A stretch of DNA of 64,000 nt from Desulfosporosinus sp. Sb-LF (lineage in GTDB: Bacteria > Bacillota > Desulfitobacteriia > Desulfitobacteriales > Desulfitobacteriaceae): the NCBI RefSeq assembly GCF_004766055.1, contig NZ_SPQR01000005.1, positions 285,829 to 349,828 on the forward strand, in the 5' to 3' direction. The translations under genes were made by a program, and so were the position numbers. Positions 20,530 to 33,148 of the stretch are shown piece after piece (the first letter of the stretch is position 1; each line of letters starts with the position of its first letter). The notes under the pieces are model-generated. The model was given only the letters and a program-made list of their open reading frames with translations, was not told the DNA's origin and made no database searches.

Positions 20530-20558
20530 AGTATATCACATGATGTGACGTTTGGCTA
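20530..20558 (-). promoter_or_regulatory. Candidate internal promoter before rplC with palindromic spacer
   Basis: Minus-strand TAGCCA (20558-20553), a 17-base spacer and TATACT (20535-20530), with TG just before the -10 box. The spacer contains the perfect 13-base palindrome TCACATGATGTGA (20536-20548), placed where a repressor would block polymerase. The 137 bases between this promoter and rplC show no other clear signal. Confidence 0.5.
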
Positions 20559-20583
20559 CTCATAATAGTAACAAATTTACTAC

Positions 20584-20889
20584 TTAGAGCTTGATTTCGA
20601 TGTCGACGCCAGCTGGTAAGTCTAAACGCATCAGTGCATCCACCGTTTTAGGTGTAGGCTCGAGGATATCAATCAGTCGTTTATGAGTGCGCATTTCAAA
20701 CTGTTCCCGAGAATCTTTATTGACGTGAGGAGAGCGTAGAATGGTGTATATGCTTTTCTCAGTCGGTAGAGGAATCGGTCCACTGACCTGCGCGCCTGTA
20801 CGCTTTGCAGTTTCTACAATGCGTTCTGCTGATTGGTCAAGAGTTTTGTGATCAAATGCCTTAAGACGGATCCTGATTTTTTGGCTCAT
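20584..20889 (-). CDS. rpsJ: 30S ribosomal protein S10 (NusE)
   Basis: Head protein of the small subunit and, as NusE, partner of NusB/NusG in antitermination. The 101 residues start [20 protein letters not shown] and contain [39 protein letters not shown], read in conserved blocks. ATG 20889 follows AGGAGGTAGG. First gene of the S10 operon, behind a 236-base region after tuf that holds a structured leader. Confidence 0.97.
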   Translation of the reverse strand: MSQKIRIRLKAFDHKTLDQSAERIVETAKRTGAQVSGPIPLPTEKSIYTILRSPHVNKDSREQFEMRTHKRLIDILEPTPKTVDALMRLDLPAGVDIEIKL

Positions 20890-21075
20890 AACTAAATACC
20901 TACCTCCTCATAATTCCCGTTATACGGGTTAAAAACGTAAAAATTCCCTGGTTCAAGCGGAGTCACCTGGCCAGCAACCTTTTACGCCATAGCAGAAATC
21001 AGAAGTCCGATGCCGGTAGCCGGAAGAGTAAACTACACTCAATGAACCAGCGCACCATTATCCGACTTCTTCTGT
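20890..21075 (-). ncRNA. Structured rpsJ leader with crossing long-range helices
   Basis: The tuf-rpsJ gap is rich in pairing potential. Helix A pairs 21064-21070 with 21001-21007 (7 bp, two more beyond a mismatch). Helix B pairs 21043-21050 with 20948-20955 (8 bp, CTGGTTCA with TGAACCAG). A and B cross, so they make a pseudoknot or exclude each other. A third helix pairs 20980-20986 with 20936-20942, ending in a T-rich arm, and a CCCGT/ACGGG hairpin lies at 20916-20928 just before the ribosome-binding site. I infer a regulatory leader of the S10 operon. I see no clear promoter here. Confidence 0.45.
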
Positions 21076-21125
21076 AGAGGAGAAGAGTTTCTTCCCCTCT
21101 ATCTAAATCCTCTAGAAGTGTTCAA

Positions 21126-22328
21126 TTATGCATTAACTTTGGCAACAATTCCTGATCCAACAGTACGGCCACCCTCACGGATAGCAAAGCGAAGTCCTTC
21201 TTCCATAGCAATTGGAGTGATAAGTTCAACATCAATTGTTACACGGTCACCTGGCATAACCATTTCGGTGCCTTCTGGAAGAGTGATAACACCCGTAACA
21301 TCCGTTGTACGGAAGTAGAATTGAGGGCGATAGTTGTGGAAAAATGGAGTATGACGTCCGCCCTCTTCTTTATTCAGGATATAAACCTCACCAGAGAACT
21401 TTGTATGAGGCTTAATAGATCCCGTCTTGGCCAGAACTTGTCCACGTTCGATATCTTTACGCTCAACACCACGAAGGAGCGCACCGATGTTATCACCCGC
21501 TTGAGCTTGATCCAAGAGTTTACGGAACATTTCTACACCAGTAACAACGGTTTTACGAGAAACATCAGTCAAACCAACGATTTCAACTTCGTCCCCTACT
21601 TTGACTCGTCCACGTTCAACACGACCTGTAGCAACAGTACCACGTCCGGTGATCGTGAATACATCCTCGATAGGCATCAAGAAAGGCTTATCAGTGTCGC
21701 GTTCAGGAGTCGGAATGTAGGAATCAACAGCATCCATCAAATTCCAAATCTTACCGCACCATTCGCAGTCACGTTGTCCGCAACCACATTGAAGAGCCTT
21801 AAGACCTGAACCTGGAACGATGGGAACATTGTCACCATCGAACTCATACATGCTTAAGAGTTCGCGAATTTCCATTTCAACGAGTTCTAGTAGCTCTGCA
21901 TCATCAACCATATCTGATTTGTTGAGCCAAACTACAATGCTAGGAACACCAACTTGGCGAGCCAAGAGGATGTGTTCACGAGTTTGTGGCATAGGACCGT
22001 CTGCAGCGGAAACACAGAGGATCGCGCCGTCCATCTGAGCAGCACCAGTGATCATGTTTTTAACATAGTCAGCGTGGCCTGGGCAGTCAACGTGTGCATA
22101 GTGGCGGTTCTCGGTCTCATACTCAACGTGTGCAGTAGAAATGGTGATTCCACGCTCGCGCTCTTCTGGAGCTTTGTCGATTTGGTCAAATGCCGTTGCC
22201 ACAGCACCACCAGTTTTTGAGAGTACAACGGTAATTGCAGCCGTTGTAGTAGTCTTACCATGGTCAACGTGGCCAATGGTTCCAACATTAACGTGTGGTT
22301 TTGTACGTTCATACTTTGCTTTTCCCAT
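21126..22328 (-). CDS. tuf: Elongation factor Tu
   Basis: Carries aminoacyl-tRNA to the ribosomal A site as a GTPase. Domain 1 has [21 protein letters not shown] and NKSDMVDD. Domains 2 and 3 are complete to [14 protein letters not shown]. The region near residues 180-195, normally the GDAKWE loop, carries a cysteine cluster [12 protein letters not shown] that could bind a metal; I have seen similar loops described for related Clostridia. The frame opens at GTG 22337 inside the ribosome-binding site, so ATG 22328 is the start (400 residues). Last gene of the str cluster. Confidence 0.97.
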   Translation of the reverse strand: MGKAKYERTKPHVNVGTIGHVDHGKTTTTAAITVVLSKTGGAVATAFDQIDKAPEERERGITISTAHVEYETENRHYAHVDCPGHADYVKNMITGAAQMDGAILCVSAADGPMPQTREHILLARQVGVPSIVVWLNKSDMVDDAELLELVEMEIRELLSMYEFDGDNVPIVPGSGLKALQCGCGQRDCEWCGKIWNLMDAVDSYIPTPERDTDKPFLMPIEDVFTITGRGTVATGRVERGRVKVGDEVEIVGLTDVSRKTVVTGVEMFRKLLDQAQAGDNIGALLRGVERKDIERGQVLAKTGSIKPHTKFSGEVYILNKEEGGRHTPFFHNYRPQFYFRTTDVTGVITLPEGTEMVMPGDRVTIDVELITPIAMEEGLRFAIREGGRTVGSGIVAKVNA

Positions 22329-22413
22329 TTTTTTCACTCCTTTAAAATTAAGTCACTCTATAAATCAGTGAGATTTCGATGATCGAACTTCGAACCACGA
22401 ACCTCGAACTCGC

Positions 22414-24492
22414 TTAAGATCCTTGGCGCTTGGCAATAATGCCATCTGCAATGCCCTTTGGTACTTCTTCATAGTGGTCAAATTGCATCACATAAACTCC
22501 ACGCCCTTGTGTGGCTGACCGTAGATCGGTAGAATAGCCAAACATTTCGGACAGCGGTACAAATCCGCGGACAACCTGTGTATTTCCACGTGCTTCCATT
22601 CCTTCAATACGTCCACGGCGTGAGCTAATATCTCCAATAACATCACCCATGTATTCCTCAGGAACAGTTACTTCAACTTTCATCACTGGCTCAATAATTG
22701 CAGGGTCAGCCTTGAGGGCACCAGCTTTAAAAGCCATAGATCCAGCAATCTTAAATGCCATTTCTGAAGAGTCGACATCGTGATATGAACCATCATACAC
22801 GGTAGCTCGAATGTCAAGTACTGGATAACCAGCAAGAATACCATTTTGTAAGGCTTCTTCAATACCGGCGCCGATCGGGTTGATGTATTCTCTTGGAATA
22901 ACACCTCCGACCACTTTGTTAACAAACTCAAAACCGCTTCCGGGTTCAAGAGGAGTAAGTTCGACCCAACAGTGTCCGTATTGACCACGACCACCAGACT
23001 GGCGAACAAATTTCCCTTCGGATTTAACCGTACGTCGAATAGTTTCTTTATAAGCAACTTGCGGGCGTCCTACATCGCATTGGACTTTGAATTCTCGTTG
23101 TAAACGGTCAACAATAATTTCTAGATGCAGTTCACCCATACCAGCAATAATTGTCTGCCCCGTCTCCTGATCTGTATGCATTCTAAATGTCGGGTCCTCT
23201 TCTGCGAGTCGAGCGAGTGCTCCGCCCATTTTTTCTTGGTCGGCTTTCGTCTTAGGTTCGATTGCTACGTCGATAACTGGCTCTGGGAACACCATCTTTT
23301 CGAGAACGATTGGTGTCTTCTCATCACACAAGGTATCACCTGTAGTTGTATCTTTTAAACCCACGGCGGCAGCAATGTCACCAGAACGCACTTCTTGAAT
23401 ATCTTCACGGTGATTGGCGTGCATTTGAAGTATCCGACCAACGCGCTCACGCTTGCCTTTAGTCGAATTGTACACGTAAGAACCAGAAGCTAACACTCCA
23501 GAATAGACCCTGAAAAATGCCAATTTACCCACGAATGGGTCAGCCATGATCTTAAAGGCCAAGGCCGAGAAGGCTTCAGTATCAGAGGCTGTTCTATGGT
23601 CTTCCGCCCCGGTATCCGGATGTACCCCATTAATGGGTGGTACGTCCAAGGGAGAGGGCATGTAGTCGACAACTGCGTCGAGCAACGGCTGAACCCCTTT
23701 GTTCTTAAACGCAGACCCGCAAAGAACCGGAATAAATTTATTTCCGATTACTCCACGACGAATGCCGGCACGAATTTCCTGTTCGGAAATTTCTACACCT
23801 TCGAGATATTTCATCATGAGTTCTTCACTTGTTTCAGCGACTGCTTCAACCAGTTTCTCACGATACTCTTTGGCAAGTTCGACTAAATCTTCAGGAATGA
23901 CATTGTGATCTTCCGTTGTGCCCAAATCATCCGTGTAGACTGTAGATGTCATCGTCACCAGATCCACAATCCCCTTGAAATTTTCTTCGCTGCCGATCGG
24001 CAACTGAAGCGGGATAGGGTTAGCACCCAATCTGTCAGCAATCATCGAAACGCCACGGAAAAAATCAGCACCCAAGCGATCCATCTTGTTAATAAAAGCA
24101 ACACGTGGAACCTTGTATTTATCTGCTTGACGCCAAACAGTTTCAGATTGAGGTTCAACCCCGCCGACAGAACAGAACACAGCCACTGCTCCGTCGAGTA
24201 CACGCAATGAGCGTTCAACTTCTACAGTAAAGTCCACGTGCCCTGGTGTGTCGATAATGTTAATACGATTACTCTTCCATTGGCAGGTTGTAGCAGCAGA
24301 AGTAATAGTGATACCGCGTTCTTGCTCCTGAACCATCCAGTCCATTGTTGCAGCACCATCATGAACTTCCCCAATTTTATGCACTCGTCCAGTGTAAAAG
24401 AGTATGCGTTCGGTGGTCGTTGTTTTCCCCGCGTCAATATGAGCCATAATCCCGATATTACGCGTATTTTCTAGTGAAAATTGCCTTGCCAC
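22414..24492 (-). CDS. fusA: Elongation factor G
   Basis: GTPase that drives translocation. The 692-residue protein is full length, with [35 protein letters not shown] and [10 protein letters not shown] in the G domain and the C-terminal domains ending in [17 protein letters not shown]. The initiator is followed by [13 protein letters not shown], the classical EF-G start. 39 bases after rpsG and 85 before tuf. Confidence 0.97.
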   Translation of the reverse strand: MARQFSLENTRNIGIMAHIDAGKTTTTERILFYTGRVHKIGEVHDGAATMDWMVQEQERGITITSAATTCQWKSNRINIIDTPGHVDFTVEVERSLRVLDGAVAVFCSVGGVEPQSETVWRQADKYKVPRVAFINKMDRLGADFFRGVSMIADRLGANPIPLQLPIGSEENFKGIVDLVTMTSTVYTDDLGTTEDHNVIPEDLVELAKEYREKLVEAVAETSEELMMKYLEGVEISEQEIRAGIRRGVIGNKFIPVLCGSAFKNKGVQPLLDAVVDYMPSPLDVPPINGVHPDTGAEDHRTASDTEAFSALAFKIMADPFVGKLAFFRVYSGVLASGSYVYNSTKGKRERVGRILQMHANHREDIQEVRSGDIAAAVGLKDTTTGDTLCDEKTPIVLEKMVFPEPVIDVAIEPKTKADQEKMGGALARLAEEDPTFRMHTDQETGQTIIAGMGELHLEIIVDRLQREFKVQCDVGRPQVAYKETIRRTVKSEGKFVRQSGGRGQYGHCWVELTPLEPGSGFEFVNKVVGGVIPREYINPIGAGIEEALQNGILAGYPVLDIRATVYDGSYHDVDSSEMAFKIAGSMAFKAGALKADPAIIEPVMKVEVTVPEEYMGDVIGDISSRRGRIEGMEARGNTQVVRGFVPLSEMFGYSTDLRSATQGRGVYVMQFDHYEEVPKGIADGIIAKRQGS

Positions 24493-24531
24493 TGTTATTC
24501 CCCCTTTCTGTCAAACTCAGTGTGCCTCAAA

Positions 24532-25044
<513 letters not shown>

Positions 25045-25464
25045 TTAGGCCTTTTTCGGACGTTTTGCACCGTATTTCGAGCGTCCTTGTGCGCGCTTTT
25101 GAACAGCAGTTGTGTCCAAGGCACCACGAATGACGTGATAACGTACGCCTGGAAGGTCTTTAATACGACCACCACGGATTAAAACCACGGAGTGCTCTTG
25201 TAAGTTGTGTCCGATTCCTGGAATATAAGCCGTAACTTCAAGCGAATTACTTAAACGAACACGAGCTACTTTTCGGAGTGCGGAGTTAGGTTTTTTAGGG
25301 GTAGTGGTATAAACCCTTATACAAACTCCACGTTTTTGTGAGGATCCTCCTGACGGATATTGCTTGCGCTTTAGAGAGTTATAACCCCACTGTAATGCTG
25401 GAGCAGTTGACTTTTTCGCGGCTGAGGCACGTCCATTACGAATGAGTTGGTTAATCGTCGGCAT
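25045..25464 (-). CDS. rpsL: 30S ribosomal protein S12
   Basis: Decoding-centre protein that controls accuracy; the streptomycin-related residues are wild-type, with Lys in [15 protein letters not shown] and Lys in [13 protein letters not shown]. Length 139. The start [12 protein letters not shown] is classical, with ATG 25464 after AGGAGGTG. It lies after a 109-base gap containing a strong hairpin. Confidence 0.97.
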   Translation of the reverse strand: MPTINQLIRNGRASAAKKSTAPALQWGYNSLKRKQYPSGGSSQKRGVCIRVYTTTPKKPNSALRKVARVRLSNSLEVTAYIPGIGHNLQEHSVVLIRGGRIKDLPGVRYHVIRGALDTTAVQKRAQGRSKYGAKRPKKA

Positions 25465-25499
25465 GTCTCCACCTCCTTTCTGATCAGATCAATATACAA

Positions 25500-25534
25500 G
25501 GAATTGCTTGCAGCAGCATTTAGCAAGCAATTCC
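25500..25534 (-). other. Strong hairpin between the L7Ae-like gene and rpsL
   Basis: An 11-bp perfect stem (25500-25510 with 25524-25534; arm GGAATTGCTTG) with a 13-base loop. The minus-strand 3' side is TTGTATATTG, so it is not a clear terminator. It may be a leader element or an RNA processing site before rpsL. Confidence 0.5.
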
Positions 25535-25573
25535 AAACTCTGCAATATGTGCGTATGAATTCTTAACGGGTCA

Positions 25574-25825
25574 TTAGTCTTCCAATATGGCTGCTACTGC
25601 TGTACCTACTTCTATCCCACACGCTTTTCCCAGTTCCTTCATTGTCGGAACCTCAATGCACTCCACCTGATGGCTTATACACGATTCACGTATGGGACGA
25701 ACTATATGCGTTTCAGCATCGTTCGCCATATATACACGCCGTACGAGCCCTTTTTCCAGGGCTCGTTGGGTTTGTTTAAACCCAACTGTTTTTTGTTTGG
25801 CGGTTTTGAAGGTTTCATCAAGCAT
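25574..25825 (-). CDS. L7Ae-family kink-turn binding protein (YbxF-like)
   Basis: Small RNA-binding protein of the L7Ae/L30e family, encoded between rpoC and rpsL as ybxF is in Bacillus. The 83-residue form starting at ATG 25825 has VGFKQTQRALEKGLVRRVYM, the conserved acidic AND and the C-terminal CGIEVGTAVAAI. Family members bind kink-turns; the cellular role in bacteria is not well settled. The start is uncertain: TTG 25828 is nearer to the GGGGG site, and a longer frame opens at 25867. Confidence 0.88.
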   Translation of the reverse strand: MLDETFKTAKQKTVGFKQTQRALEKGLVRRVYMANDAETHIVRPIRESCISHQVECIEVPTMKELGKACGIEVGTAVAAILED

Positions 25826-25895
25826 CAAAATGCTTTCCCCCTTAATCACACTATTGTAGTTTAGCATTTGAGTACTAGAGTGTCAATAATTGTGT

Positions 25896-28800
25896 TTAAA
25901 TTGTTTCTAGAGTTTTTATATTACGATACCTAGACATCCCTGTTCCGGCGGGGATTAGCTTCCCAATGATTACATTTTCTTTGAGGCCGAGTAGTGGATC
26001 GACTTTTCCTTTGATAGCCGCTTCCGTTAACACCCTCGTTGTTTCTTGGAACGAAGCCGCAGAGAGGAAAGAATCGGTTGCCAGGGAGGCTTTGGTGATT
26101 CCCAAAAGCACTGGGTGTGCTACTGCAGGCTCTCCACCTGCACCAATGGCCCGTATATTTTCTTCTTCAAATTGAAAGACATCAATGAGACCACCTGGGA
26201 GTAAAGTTGTATCTCCGGCATCATCGATTTTCACCTTACGTAACATTTGGCGTACCATGACCTCGATATGTTTATCATTGATATCCACCCCTTGAAGTCG
26301 ATATACACGCTGAACTTCCCCTAAAAGATAGACCTGAACCCCTCGTTGACCTTTGACTTTTAGCATATCATGAGGATTAATACTTCCTTCTGTCAACTCA
26401 TCGCCCGCTTCGACCATCTGGCCTTCTTTAACACTGAGTCGTGAGCCGTAAGGAATGGTATAGATGATATGCTCCTCATTTTCAGTCAGGAGATCCACTT
26501 CGCGTCGTCCTTTGACTTCACTGATTGATACCTTCCCAATCGCTTCTGAGATAATCGCTTGCCCTTTAGGTTTACGCGCTTCAAAAAGCTCTTCTACCCG
26601 CGGAAGACCTTGCGTAATGTCATCTCCTGCAACACCACCAGTATGGAACGTACGCATGGTGAGCTGAGTTCCAGGTTCTCCAATGGATTGAGCTGCGATA
26701 ATTCCTACTGCTTCGCCCATTTCAACTGGTCGACCCGTTGCAAGGTTTCGGCCATAACACCTCTTGCAAACGCCATAGCGTGACTTACAGGTAAGAACCG
26801 AACGGATAATAGCAGACTCGAAATTTTTCGCAATATCAACGGCCTGTTCTTCTGTTATTTCAGTTTCAGGTGAAGCCAGTAATTCTCCTGTTTTGGGATG
26901 ATGCAGCTCTTCAAGCACAAAGCGGCCAACGAGTCGATCTTCCAATGGCTCAATAATCTCTGGACCATCCTTAATATCTTCTACCATGATGCCATTCGGC
27001 GTTCCGCAGTCTTCTTCACGCACAATTACATCTTGAGATACATCAACCAAACGACGTGTCAGATAACCAGAGTCAGCAGTCCGTAAAGCTGTATCCGCAA
27101 GACCCTTCCGAGCGCCATGAGAGGAAATAAAGTATTCTAATACGGTTAGCCCTTCACGGAAATTAGCTTTAATTGGTAACTCGATGGTACGACCGGATGG
27201 ATCTGCCATAAGTCCCCGCATCCCAGCTAATTGCCTCAGTTGTTGGATATTACCCCGAGCACCTGAAGTAGCCATCATATACACTGGGTTGAACTGATTA
27301 AGAGTATCCATTAACGCTTGGGTTACAGTTTTTGTTGCTTTAGCCCAAGTATCAATGACAAGGTTATATCTCTCTTCGTCCGTAATCAGACCACGCCGAT
27401 ATTGTTGCTCAGTTTTCGCAACTGCGGCATCAGCGTTGGCTAGAATCGTTGTCTTCTCTTCTGGAACCGTAATGTCCGTCAATCCAACAGTTATCCCTGC
27501 CCGTGTAGAGAATTTAAATCCTTGACTCTTTAATCCATCTAGTAAAGTAGCTGTGGCTTCATAACCACAAATTCGATACGCCTTAGCCACAATGTCCCCG
27601 AGGCCCTTTTTACCAACAACTTCGTTAAAATAACCGATTTCGGAAGGAATAACGGAATTGAAAATTAAACGGCCCACTGTTGTTTCTAGTAGTTTCCCGT
27701 CCCGGCGAACTTTAATCGTGGCTTGCAGGTGAACCTCTTTTGTATCATAGGCTAATACAGCCTCATCATAATCTTTGAATATTTTTCCTTCACCAAAGGC
27801 CCCCGGACGATCCATGGTCAAGTAGTAAGATCCTAAAACCATGTCCTGGGTTGGAGTGGCCACTGGCCGTCCATCTTTGGGGTTCAAGATATTGTGGGCA
27901 GACAACATCAGCAATCTTGCTTCAGACTGAGCCTCAGCAGACAATGGAACGTGTACCGCCATTTGGTCACCGTCAAAGTCCGCGTTATAAGCTGTACAAA
28001 CTAGCGGATGAATCTGTAATGCACGGCCTTCGACCAGAATCGGTTCAAACGCCTGAATTCCCAAACGGTGAAGGGTAGGGGCTCTATTAAGAAGGACAGG
28101 ATGTGCTGTAATAACCTCTTCAAGAACATCCCAAACCTCAGGACGCACCCGCTCAACCATACGTTTAGCACTTTTAATATTGTGGGCATGGCCCTCATTC
28201 ACAAGCTTTTTCATTACAAAAGGCTTGAAAAGCTCTAAGGCCATTTCTTTAGGAAGACCACACTGGTGAAGTTTAAGATACGGTCCGACAACGATAACAG
28301 AACGACCGGAATAGTCTACGCGTTTTCCTAAGAGGTTTTGCCTAAAACGCCCTTGTTTCCCCTTTAACATATCACTTAGAGATTTAAGTGGGCGATTACC
28401 TGGACCAGTTACAGGACGTCCACGACGACCATTATCGATCAAGGCATCCACTGCTTCTTGAAGCATCCGCTTCTCATTGCGCACAATAATATCTGGAGCA
28501 CCGAGGTCCAAAAGGCGCTTCAAACGATTGTTACGATTAATAACTCGACGATAGAGATCATTAAGGTCTGACGTTGCAAAGCGTCCGCCATCCAATTGGA
28601 CCATTGGCCTCAGTTCGGGAGGGATTACTGGAACGGCATCCATAATCATCCACTCAGGACGGTTTCCAGAACTTTTAAATGCCTCAACAACTTCGAGGCG
28701 GCGGATAGCACGAATTTTCCGCTGTCCCGAAACTTCTTTTAACTCAACCCGTAGTTCGTCATTAAGTTTGTCTAAGTCCATCTCTTCGAGCAATTCTTTA

Positions 28801-29324
28801 ACTGCTTCAGCTCCCATACTGGCCTTGAAACTGTCCCCGTATTTATCACGGTATTCTCTATACTCTGTTTCAGTTAAAAGTTGCTTTTTCATCAGAGATG
28901 TGTCGCCTGAGTCTGTCACAATATAAGAGACAAAATACAAGACTTTTTCCAACGAACGAGGAGACATATCTAAAAGCAAACCCATCCGGCTCGGAATCCC
29001 TTTAAAGTACCAAATGTGGGATACCGGAGCAGCGAGCACAATGTGTCCCATCCGTTCGCGTCGAACTTTGGAACGGGTCACTTCGACTCCACAACGGTCA
29101 CAAACAATTCCTTTGTATCGAACACGTTTGTACTTTCCGCAGTGGCATTCCCAGTCCCGAGTCGGGCCAAAGATTTTTTCGCAAAATAAACCTTCTCGTT
29201 CCGGCTTTAAGGTCCGATAGTTTATGGTTTCAGGCTTCTTTACCTCTCCAAAAGACCACTCACGAATCATATCCGGAGAAGCTAAGCCAATACGCATACG
29301 GTCGAAGTTATTGACGTCTAGCAA
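25896..29324 (-). CDS. rpoC: RNA polymerase beta-prime subunit
   Basis: Catalytic subunit of RNA polymerase. The 1142-residue protein has the N-terminal zinc ribbon ([20 protein letters not shown]), the clamp, the active-site motif NADFDGDQM that holds magnesium, the bridge helix/trigger loop regions and the second Cys cluster ([13 protein letters not shown]). The start is TTG 29324, nine bases after GGAG, giving (L)[12 protein letters not shown] after initiation. It is 26 bases from rpoB. Confidence 0.97.
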   Translation of the reverse strand: MLDVNNFDRMRIGLASPDMIREWSFGEVKKPETINYRTLKPEREGLFCEKIFGPTRDWECHCGKYKRVRYKGIVCDRCGVEVTRSKVRRERMGHIVLAAPVSHIWYFKGIPSRMGLLLDMSPRSLEKVLYFVSYIVTDSGDTSLMKKQLLTETEYREYRDKYGDSFKASMGAEAVKELLEEMDLDKLNDELRVELKEVSGQRKIRAIRRLEVVEAFKSSGNRPEWMIMDAVPVIPPELRPMVQLDGGRFATSDLNDLYRRVINRNNRLKRLLDLGAPDIIVRNEKRMLQEAVDALIDNGRRGRPVTGPGNRPLKSLSDMLKGKQGRFRQNLLGKRVDYSGRSVIVVGPYLKLHQCGLPKEMALELFKPFVMKKLVNEGHAHNIKSAKRMVERVRPEVWDVLEEVITAHPVLLNRAPTLHRLGIQAFEPILVEGRALQIHPLVCTAYNADFDGDQMAVHVPLSAEAQSEARLLMLSAHNILNPKDGRPVATPTQDMVLGSYYLTMDRPGAFGEGKIFKDYDEAVLAYDTKEVHLQATIKVRRDGKLLETTVGRLIFNSVIPSEIGYFNEVVGKKGLGDIVAKAYRICGYEATATLLDGLKSQGFKFSTRAGITVGLTDITVPEEKTTILANADAAVAKTEQQYRRGLITDEERYNLVIDTWAKATKTVTQALMDTLNQFNPVYMMATSGARGNIQQLRQLAGMRGLMADPSGRTIELPIKANFREGLTVLEYFISSHGARKGLADTALRTADSGYLTRRLVDVSQDVIVREEDCGTPNGIMVEDIKDGPEIIEPLEDRLVGRFVLEELHHPKTGELLASPETEITEEQAVDIAKNFESAIIRSVLTCKSRYGVCKRCYGRNLATGRPVEMGEAVGIIAAQSIGEPGTQLTMRTFHTGGVAGDDITQGLPRVEELFEARKPKGQAIISEAIGKVSISEVKGRREVDLLTENEEHIIYTIPYGSRLSVKEGQMVEAGDELTEGSINPHDMLKVKGQRGVQVYLLGEVQRVYRLQGVDINDKHIEVMVRQMLRKVKIDDAGDTTLLPGGLIDVFQFEEENIRAIGAGGEPAVAHPVLLGITKASLATDSFLSAASFQETTRVLTEAAIKGKVDPLLGLKENVIIGKLIPAGTGMSRYRNIKTLETI

Positions 29325-29350
29325 TCCTTATCGCTCCTTTCGTCCGGGGA

Positions 29351-32300
29351 CTATTTGAGATCGCCAAGATCTATATCTTCTTCCTCAAGGACTTCCACAT
29401 TTAATTCATCCAGCGGATCTTCTTCATCAACACCGAGTTCCTCTTCCTCATCCGTGCTGGCAACTATACGCGTCACCGGAGCTGGGAGTTCCTCATGAAG
29501 ATCAATGCCGAGTTCCTTCGCAGTTTCTGTAATGTCCTCATCGGTATCATGAATCTCAATTTCCCGATCATCTGATGCTAAAAGTCGTACATCTAGTCCT
29601 AAACTTTGCATTTCTTTAATTAATACCTTAAAAGATTCTGGAATTCCTGGTTCAGGAATGTTTTCGCCTTTAACGATTGCTTCGTACGTCTTGACACGAC
29701 CAACAACATCGTCCGATTTAACCGTTAATATCTCCTGTAAAGTATAAGCAGCTCCATAAGCTTCTAACGCCCAAACTTCCATTTCCCCAAAACGCTGACC
29801 ACCGAACTGAGCTTTACCACCCAACGGCTGTTGAGTCACAAGAGAATATGGTCCTGTCGAACGTGCATGAATTTTATCGTCCACCAAATGGTGAAGTTTT
29901 AGAACATACATATATCCAACAGTGATCTTGCTGTCAAAGGGATCTCCGGTACGCCCATCATATAGTATCGTCTTTCCATCGCTGGAAAGGCCAGCTTTCG
30001 TCAACGTCTCAAAAATGTCATCTTCTGTGGCACCGTCAAAGACTGGAGTTGCAATACGAATCCCCAATGCCTTCGCTGCCCGACCTAGATGAGTTTCCAG
30101 AACCTGACCGATATTCATTCGAGAAGGAACGCCCAACGGATTTAGAACTATTTCAATCGGTGTTCCATCCGGCATAAACGGCATGTCCTCTTGACGCATG
30201 ATCCGCGAAATAACCCCTTTATTTCCGTGGCGACCCGCAACCTTGTCTCCTACAGAAATCTTCCGCTTTTGGGCGATATAAACCCGAACGAGCTGATTAA
30301 CACCTGGAGATAACTCATCTCCATTTTCGCGGGTAAATACCTTCACATCAACAATCTTCCCGGCTTCTCCATGTGGCACACGCAGGGAGGTATCACGCAC
30401 CTCACGCGCCTTTTCTCCGAAGATCGCACGGAGTAAACGCTCCTCTGCTGTAAGCTCTGTTTCGCCTTTTGGCGTAACTTTTCCGACCAGGATGTCTCCT
30501 GGACGCACTTCAGCTCCAATACGGATAATCCCACGCTCATCAAGATCCTTTAAAACATCCTCTCCAACGTTAGGGATGTCACGAGTAATTTCTTCTGGAC
30601 CAAGCTTTGTATCGCGCGCATCAGATTCATACTCTTCGATATGGATTGAAGTATAATAGTCCTCTCGAACGAGCTTTTCGCTAATGAGGATCGCATCCTC
30701 ATAGTTATACCCTTCCCAAGTCATGAAGGCCACTAAGACGTTACGTCCTAAGGCAAGTTCTCCATGGTCAGTCGATGGACCATCCGCAATAATCTGGTTA
30801 GCTTCAACGATCTCCCCTTTGTTAACAATGGGGCGCTGGTTTATGCAGGTCCCTTGGTTCGAGCGAGAATATTTGAGCAGTTTATGTTTCTCGGTTGTTC
30901 CATCATCATGACGGACTATGATTTCATCAGCGGTCGACCTCTCAACAACCCCAGCCTGTTTGGTAATTGCACAAACACCCGAGTCCTTGGCTGTCTTGTA
31001 CTCCATTCCTGTCCCGACGTAAGGCGAATCTGTACGTAAGAGGGGTACAGCCTGCCGCTGCATGTTAGAACCCATCAATGCTCGGTTCGCATCATCGTGT
31101 TCCAAGAACGGGATAAGAGCCGTTGCAATGGAGACCATTTGTTTTGGAGAAACGTCCATGTAATCGATGTGGTTTGGGGACACAAGAACAAAGTCTGGAC
31201 CATGACGAGCCTCGATTTTATCTCCAAGGAACTTACCATTCTCATCAAGCGGAGCATTTGCCTGTGCTACGACAAATTGTTCTTCTTCGTCTGCGGTTAA
31301 GTAATGGATTTCATCCGTAACTTGACCATTTTCTTTATCCGCCATACGGTAAGGAGCTTCAATAAAGCCATAAGGATTAATACGTCCGTACGTCGCTAAC
31401 GATCCAATCAAACCAATGTTGGGACCTTCTGGAGTCTCTACCGGACACATTCTTCCGTAGTGAGAAAAGTGAACGTCACGCACTTCAAAACCGGCACGTT
31501 CTCTGCTCAATCCTCCAGGTCCTAAGGCACTCAAACGACGCTTATGCGTTAACTCAGCCAAAGGATTTGTCTGATCCATAAACTGCGACAACTGACTGCT
31601 ACCAAAGAACTCCTTGATTGCAGCTACAACAGGTCTGATATTGATTAAGACCTGAGGGGTGATCACTTCAACGTCTTGAATCGTCATACGCTCGCGCACT
31701 ACGCGTTCCATACGGGACAATCCAATTCGGAATTGGTTTTGGAGAAGCTCTCCAACCGAACGTAACCTACGATTTCCCAAATGGTCGATGTCATCCTTAT
31801 GTCCCTCACCATTCATCAAAGCGAGCATCCTTTGGACGGCTGCCACGATATCCCCACGAGTCAAATGCCGTACTTCCATCGGAATATCCAGACCCAATTT
31901 CTTATTGAGTTTATACCGACCTACTTTTGCCAGATCATAGCGTTTAGCATCAAAGAAAAGCGCCTCAAGTAATGATCGTGCACTGTCGACGGTAGGAGGT
32001 TCACCTGGTCTTAACCGTTTGTAAATTTCAACCAAAGCTTCTTCAGTTGACTCTGAGTTGTCTCTTTCTAAGGTAGCGCGAATATATTCATTATCATTAA
32101 ACAATTCCAAAATCTGGCCATTGCTTGCATAACCCAGGGCACGAATAAGTACGGTGCCTGGTAGTTTTCGAGTTCGGTCAACTCTCACATGGATGTTATC
32201 ATTAACATCTGTTTCAAATTCCAACCATGCACCACGATTTGGAATTACTGTAGCTCCAAACAGCTTCTTGCCGCTCGCATCAATTTGTTCAGCATAATAC

Positions 32301-32725
32301 ACTCCTGGGGAACGTACAAGTTGGCTGACGATGACACGTTCGGCCCCGTTAATAATAAACGTACCTTTGTCTGTCATCAACGGGAAATCCCCCATAAAGA
32401 CTTCCTGTTCTTTCACTTCCCCAGTTTCTTTGTTTATCAGGCGGACCTTTACTCGTAAAGGCGCTGCATACGTGACATCGCGTTCCTTACACTCTTCGAC
32501 CTGATATTTAGCATCTCCTAGGCTGTAGTCAATAAATTCCAAAACTAGATTGCCTGTGAAGTCCTGAATGGGTGATATATCGCGAAACATATCGCGCAAC
32601 CCTTCATCAAGAAACCAACGATAGGAGTTCTGCTGAATTTCGATTAAATTTGGCATGTCGAGGACTTCCCGGATCCTGGAGTAACTCCAGCGTTCCCGCG
32701 TCCCAACCTTAACAGGATAGAACAT
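29351..32725 (-). CDS. rpoB: RNA polymerase beta subunit
   Basis: Forms the other half of the active centre and the rifampicin pocket. The 1124 residues are full length; the rifampicin region reads [20 protein letters not shown] and then [14 protein letters not shown], the sensitive consensus. The C terminus is a long acidic tail rich in Glu and Asp. ATG 32725 follows AGGGGTG. It is preceded by its own consensus promoter and a leader of about 225 nt. Confidence 0.98.
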   Translation of the reverse strand: MFYPVKVGTRERWSYSRIREVLDMPNLIEIQQNSYRWFLDEGLRDMFRDISPIQDFTGNLVLEFIDYSLGDAKYQVEECKERDVTYAAPLRVKVRLINKETGEVKEQEVFMGDFPLMTDKGTFIINGAERVIVSQLVRSPGVYYAEQIDASGKKLFGATVIPNRGAWLEFETDVNDNIHVRVDRTRKLPGTVLIRALGYASNGQILELFNDNEYIRATLERDNSESTEEALVEIYKRLRPGEPPTVDSARSLLEALFFDAKRYDLAKVGRYKLNKKLGLDIPMEVRHLTRGDIVAAVQRMLALMNGEGHKDDIDHLGNRRLRSVGELLQNQFRIGLSRMERVVRERMTIQDVEVITPQVLINIRPVVAAIKEFFGSSQLSQFMDQTNPLAELTHKRRLSALGPGGLSRERAGFEVRDVHFSHYGRMCPVETPEGPNIGLIGSLATYGRINPYGFIEAPYRMADKENGQVTDEIHYLTADEEEQFVVAQANAPLDENGKFLGDKIEARHGPDFVLVSPNHIDYMDVSPKQMVSIATALIPFLEHDDANRALMGSNMQRQAVPLLRTDSPYVGTGMEYKTAKDSGVCAITKQAGVVERSTADEIIVRHDDGTTEKHKLLKYSRSNQGTCINQRPIVNKGEIVEANQIIADGPSTDHGELALGRNVLVAFMTWEGYNYEDAILISEKLVREDYYTSIHIEEYESDARDTKLGPEEITRDIPNVGEDVLKDLDERGIIRIGAEVRPGDILVGKVTPKGETELTAEERLLRAIFGEKAREVRDTSLRVPHGEAGKIVDVKVFTRENGDELSPGVNQLVRVYIAQKRKISVGDKVAGRHGNKGVISRIMRQEDMPFMPDGTPIEIVLNPLGVPSRMNIGQVLETHLGRAAKALGIRIATPVFDGATEDDIFETLTKAGLSSDGKTILYDGRTGDPFDSKITVGYMYVLKLHHLVDDKIHARSTGPYSLVTQQPLGGKAQFGGQRFGEMEVWALEAYGAAYTLQEILTVKSDDVVGRVKTYEAIVKGENIPEPGIPESFKVLIKEMQSLGLDVRLLASDDREIEIHDTDEDITETAKELGIDLHEELPAPVTRIVASTDEEEELGVDEEDPLDELNVEVLEEEDIDLGDLK

Positions 32726-32952
32726 TTACGTTTCACCCCTCAGTGCGATTTCCTCTCATTGAGGTATTATATATTGACATAGACAGCCAAAAGCAAGGCC
32801 TTTAAAAAAACCTCGCTTCACTGTTTATGGTGTTCTTTCAGCATGCATCATGCGTTAATCTCAAGATATATCTCCTTATTTTCCAATGCTTGTGAACCTT
32901 TACCATACTCTGGGCATTTTAAGTAATAAATCCCAGTCACCCATAGTAACAT
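32726..32952 (-). other. rpoB 5' leader
   Basis: Leader from the promoter at 32959-32987 to the rpoB start. It contains an 8-bp stem with one G-U pair (32811-32818 with 32791-32798) and, next to the start codon, a CCTCAATG/CACTGAGG pairing whose 3' arm touches the ribosome-binding site. No U-rich terminator is seen; a role in translational control is only inference. Confidence 0.4.
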
Positions 32953-32958
32953 TTATAG

Positions 32959-32987
32959 ATTATAGCAAGTTGACGTTACTATGTCAA
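32959..32987 (-). promoter_or_regulatory. Consensus sigma-A promoter of rpoB-rpoC
   Basis: TTGACA (32987-32982), 17 bases, TATAAT (32964-32959): both hexamers are perfect. It lies between the rplL terminator and rpoB, so the rpoBC genes can be transcribed independently of rplJL. Confidence 0.85.
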
Positions 32988-33100
32988 GTAAAAATGTACT
33001 TTCTTGCTACCAAAGCGCGAAATTCTACCATCAAACTTTTAGAAAAGAAACCACATTTTGTGTACCAGTTGGTTGATTCCTATGTGATTATCTGGATAAT

Positions 33101-33135
33101 AAAGAAGGTACCCTCCTCGAGAGAGTACCTTCTTT
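33101..33135 (-). terminator. Terminator after rplL
   Basis: A perfect 11-bp stem (33101-33111 with 33125-33135) with a 13-base loop; the minus-strand 3' arm ends CTTTATTATC. It lies just after rplL and before the rpoB promoter. Confidence 0.75.
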
Positions 33136-33148
33136 ATTTAACTAGCCC

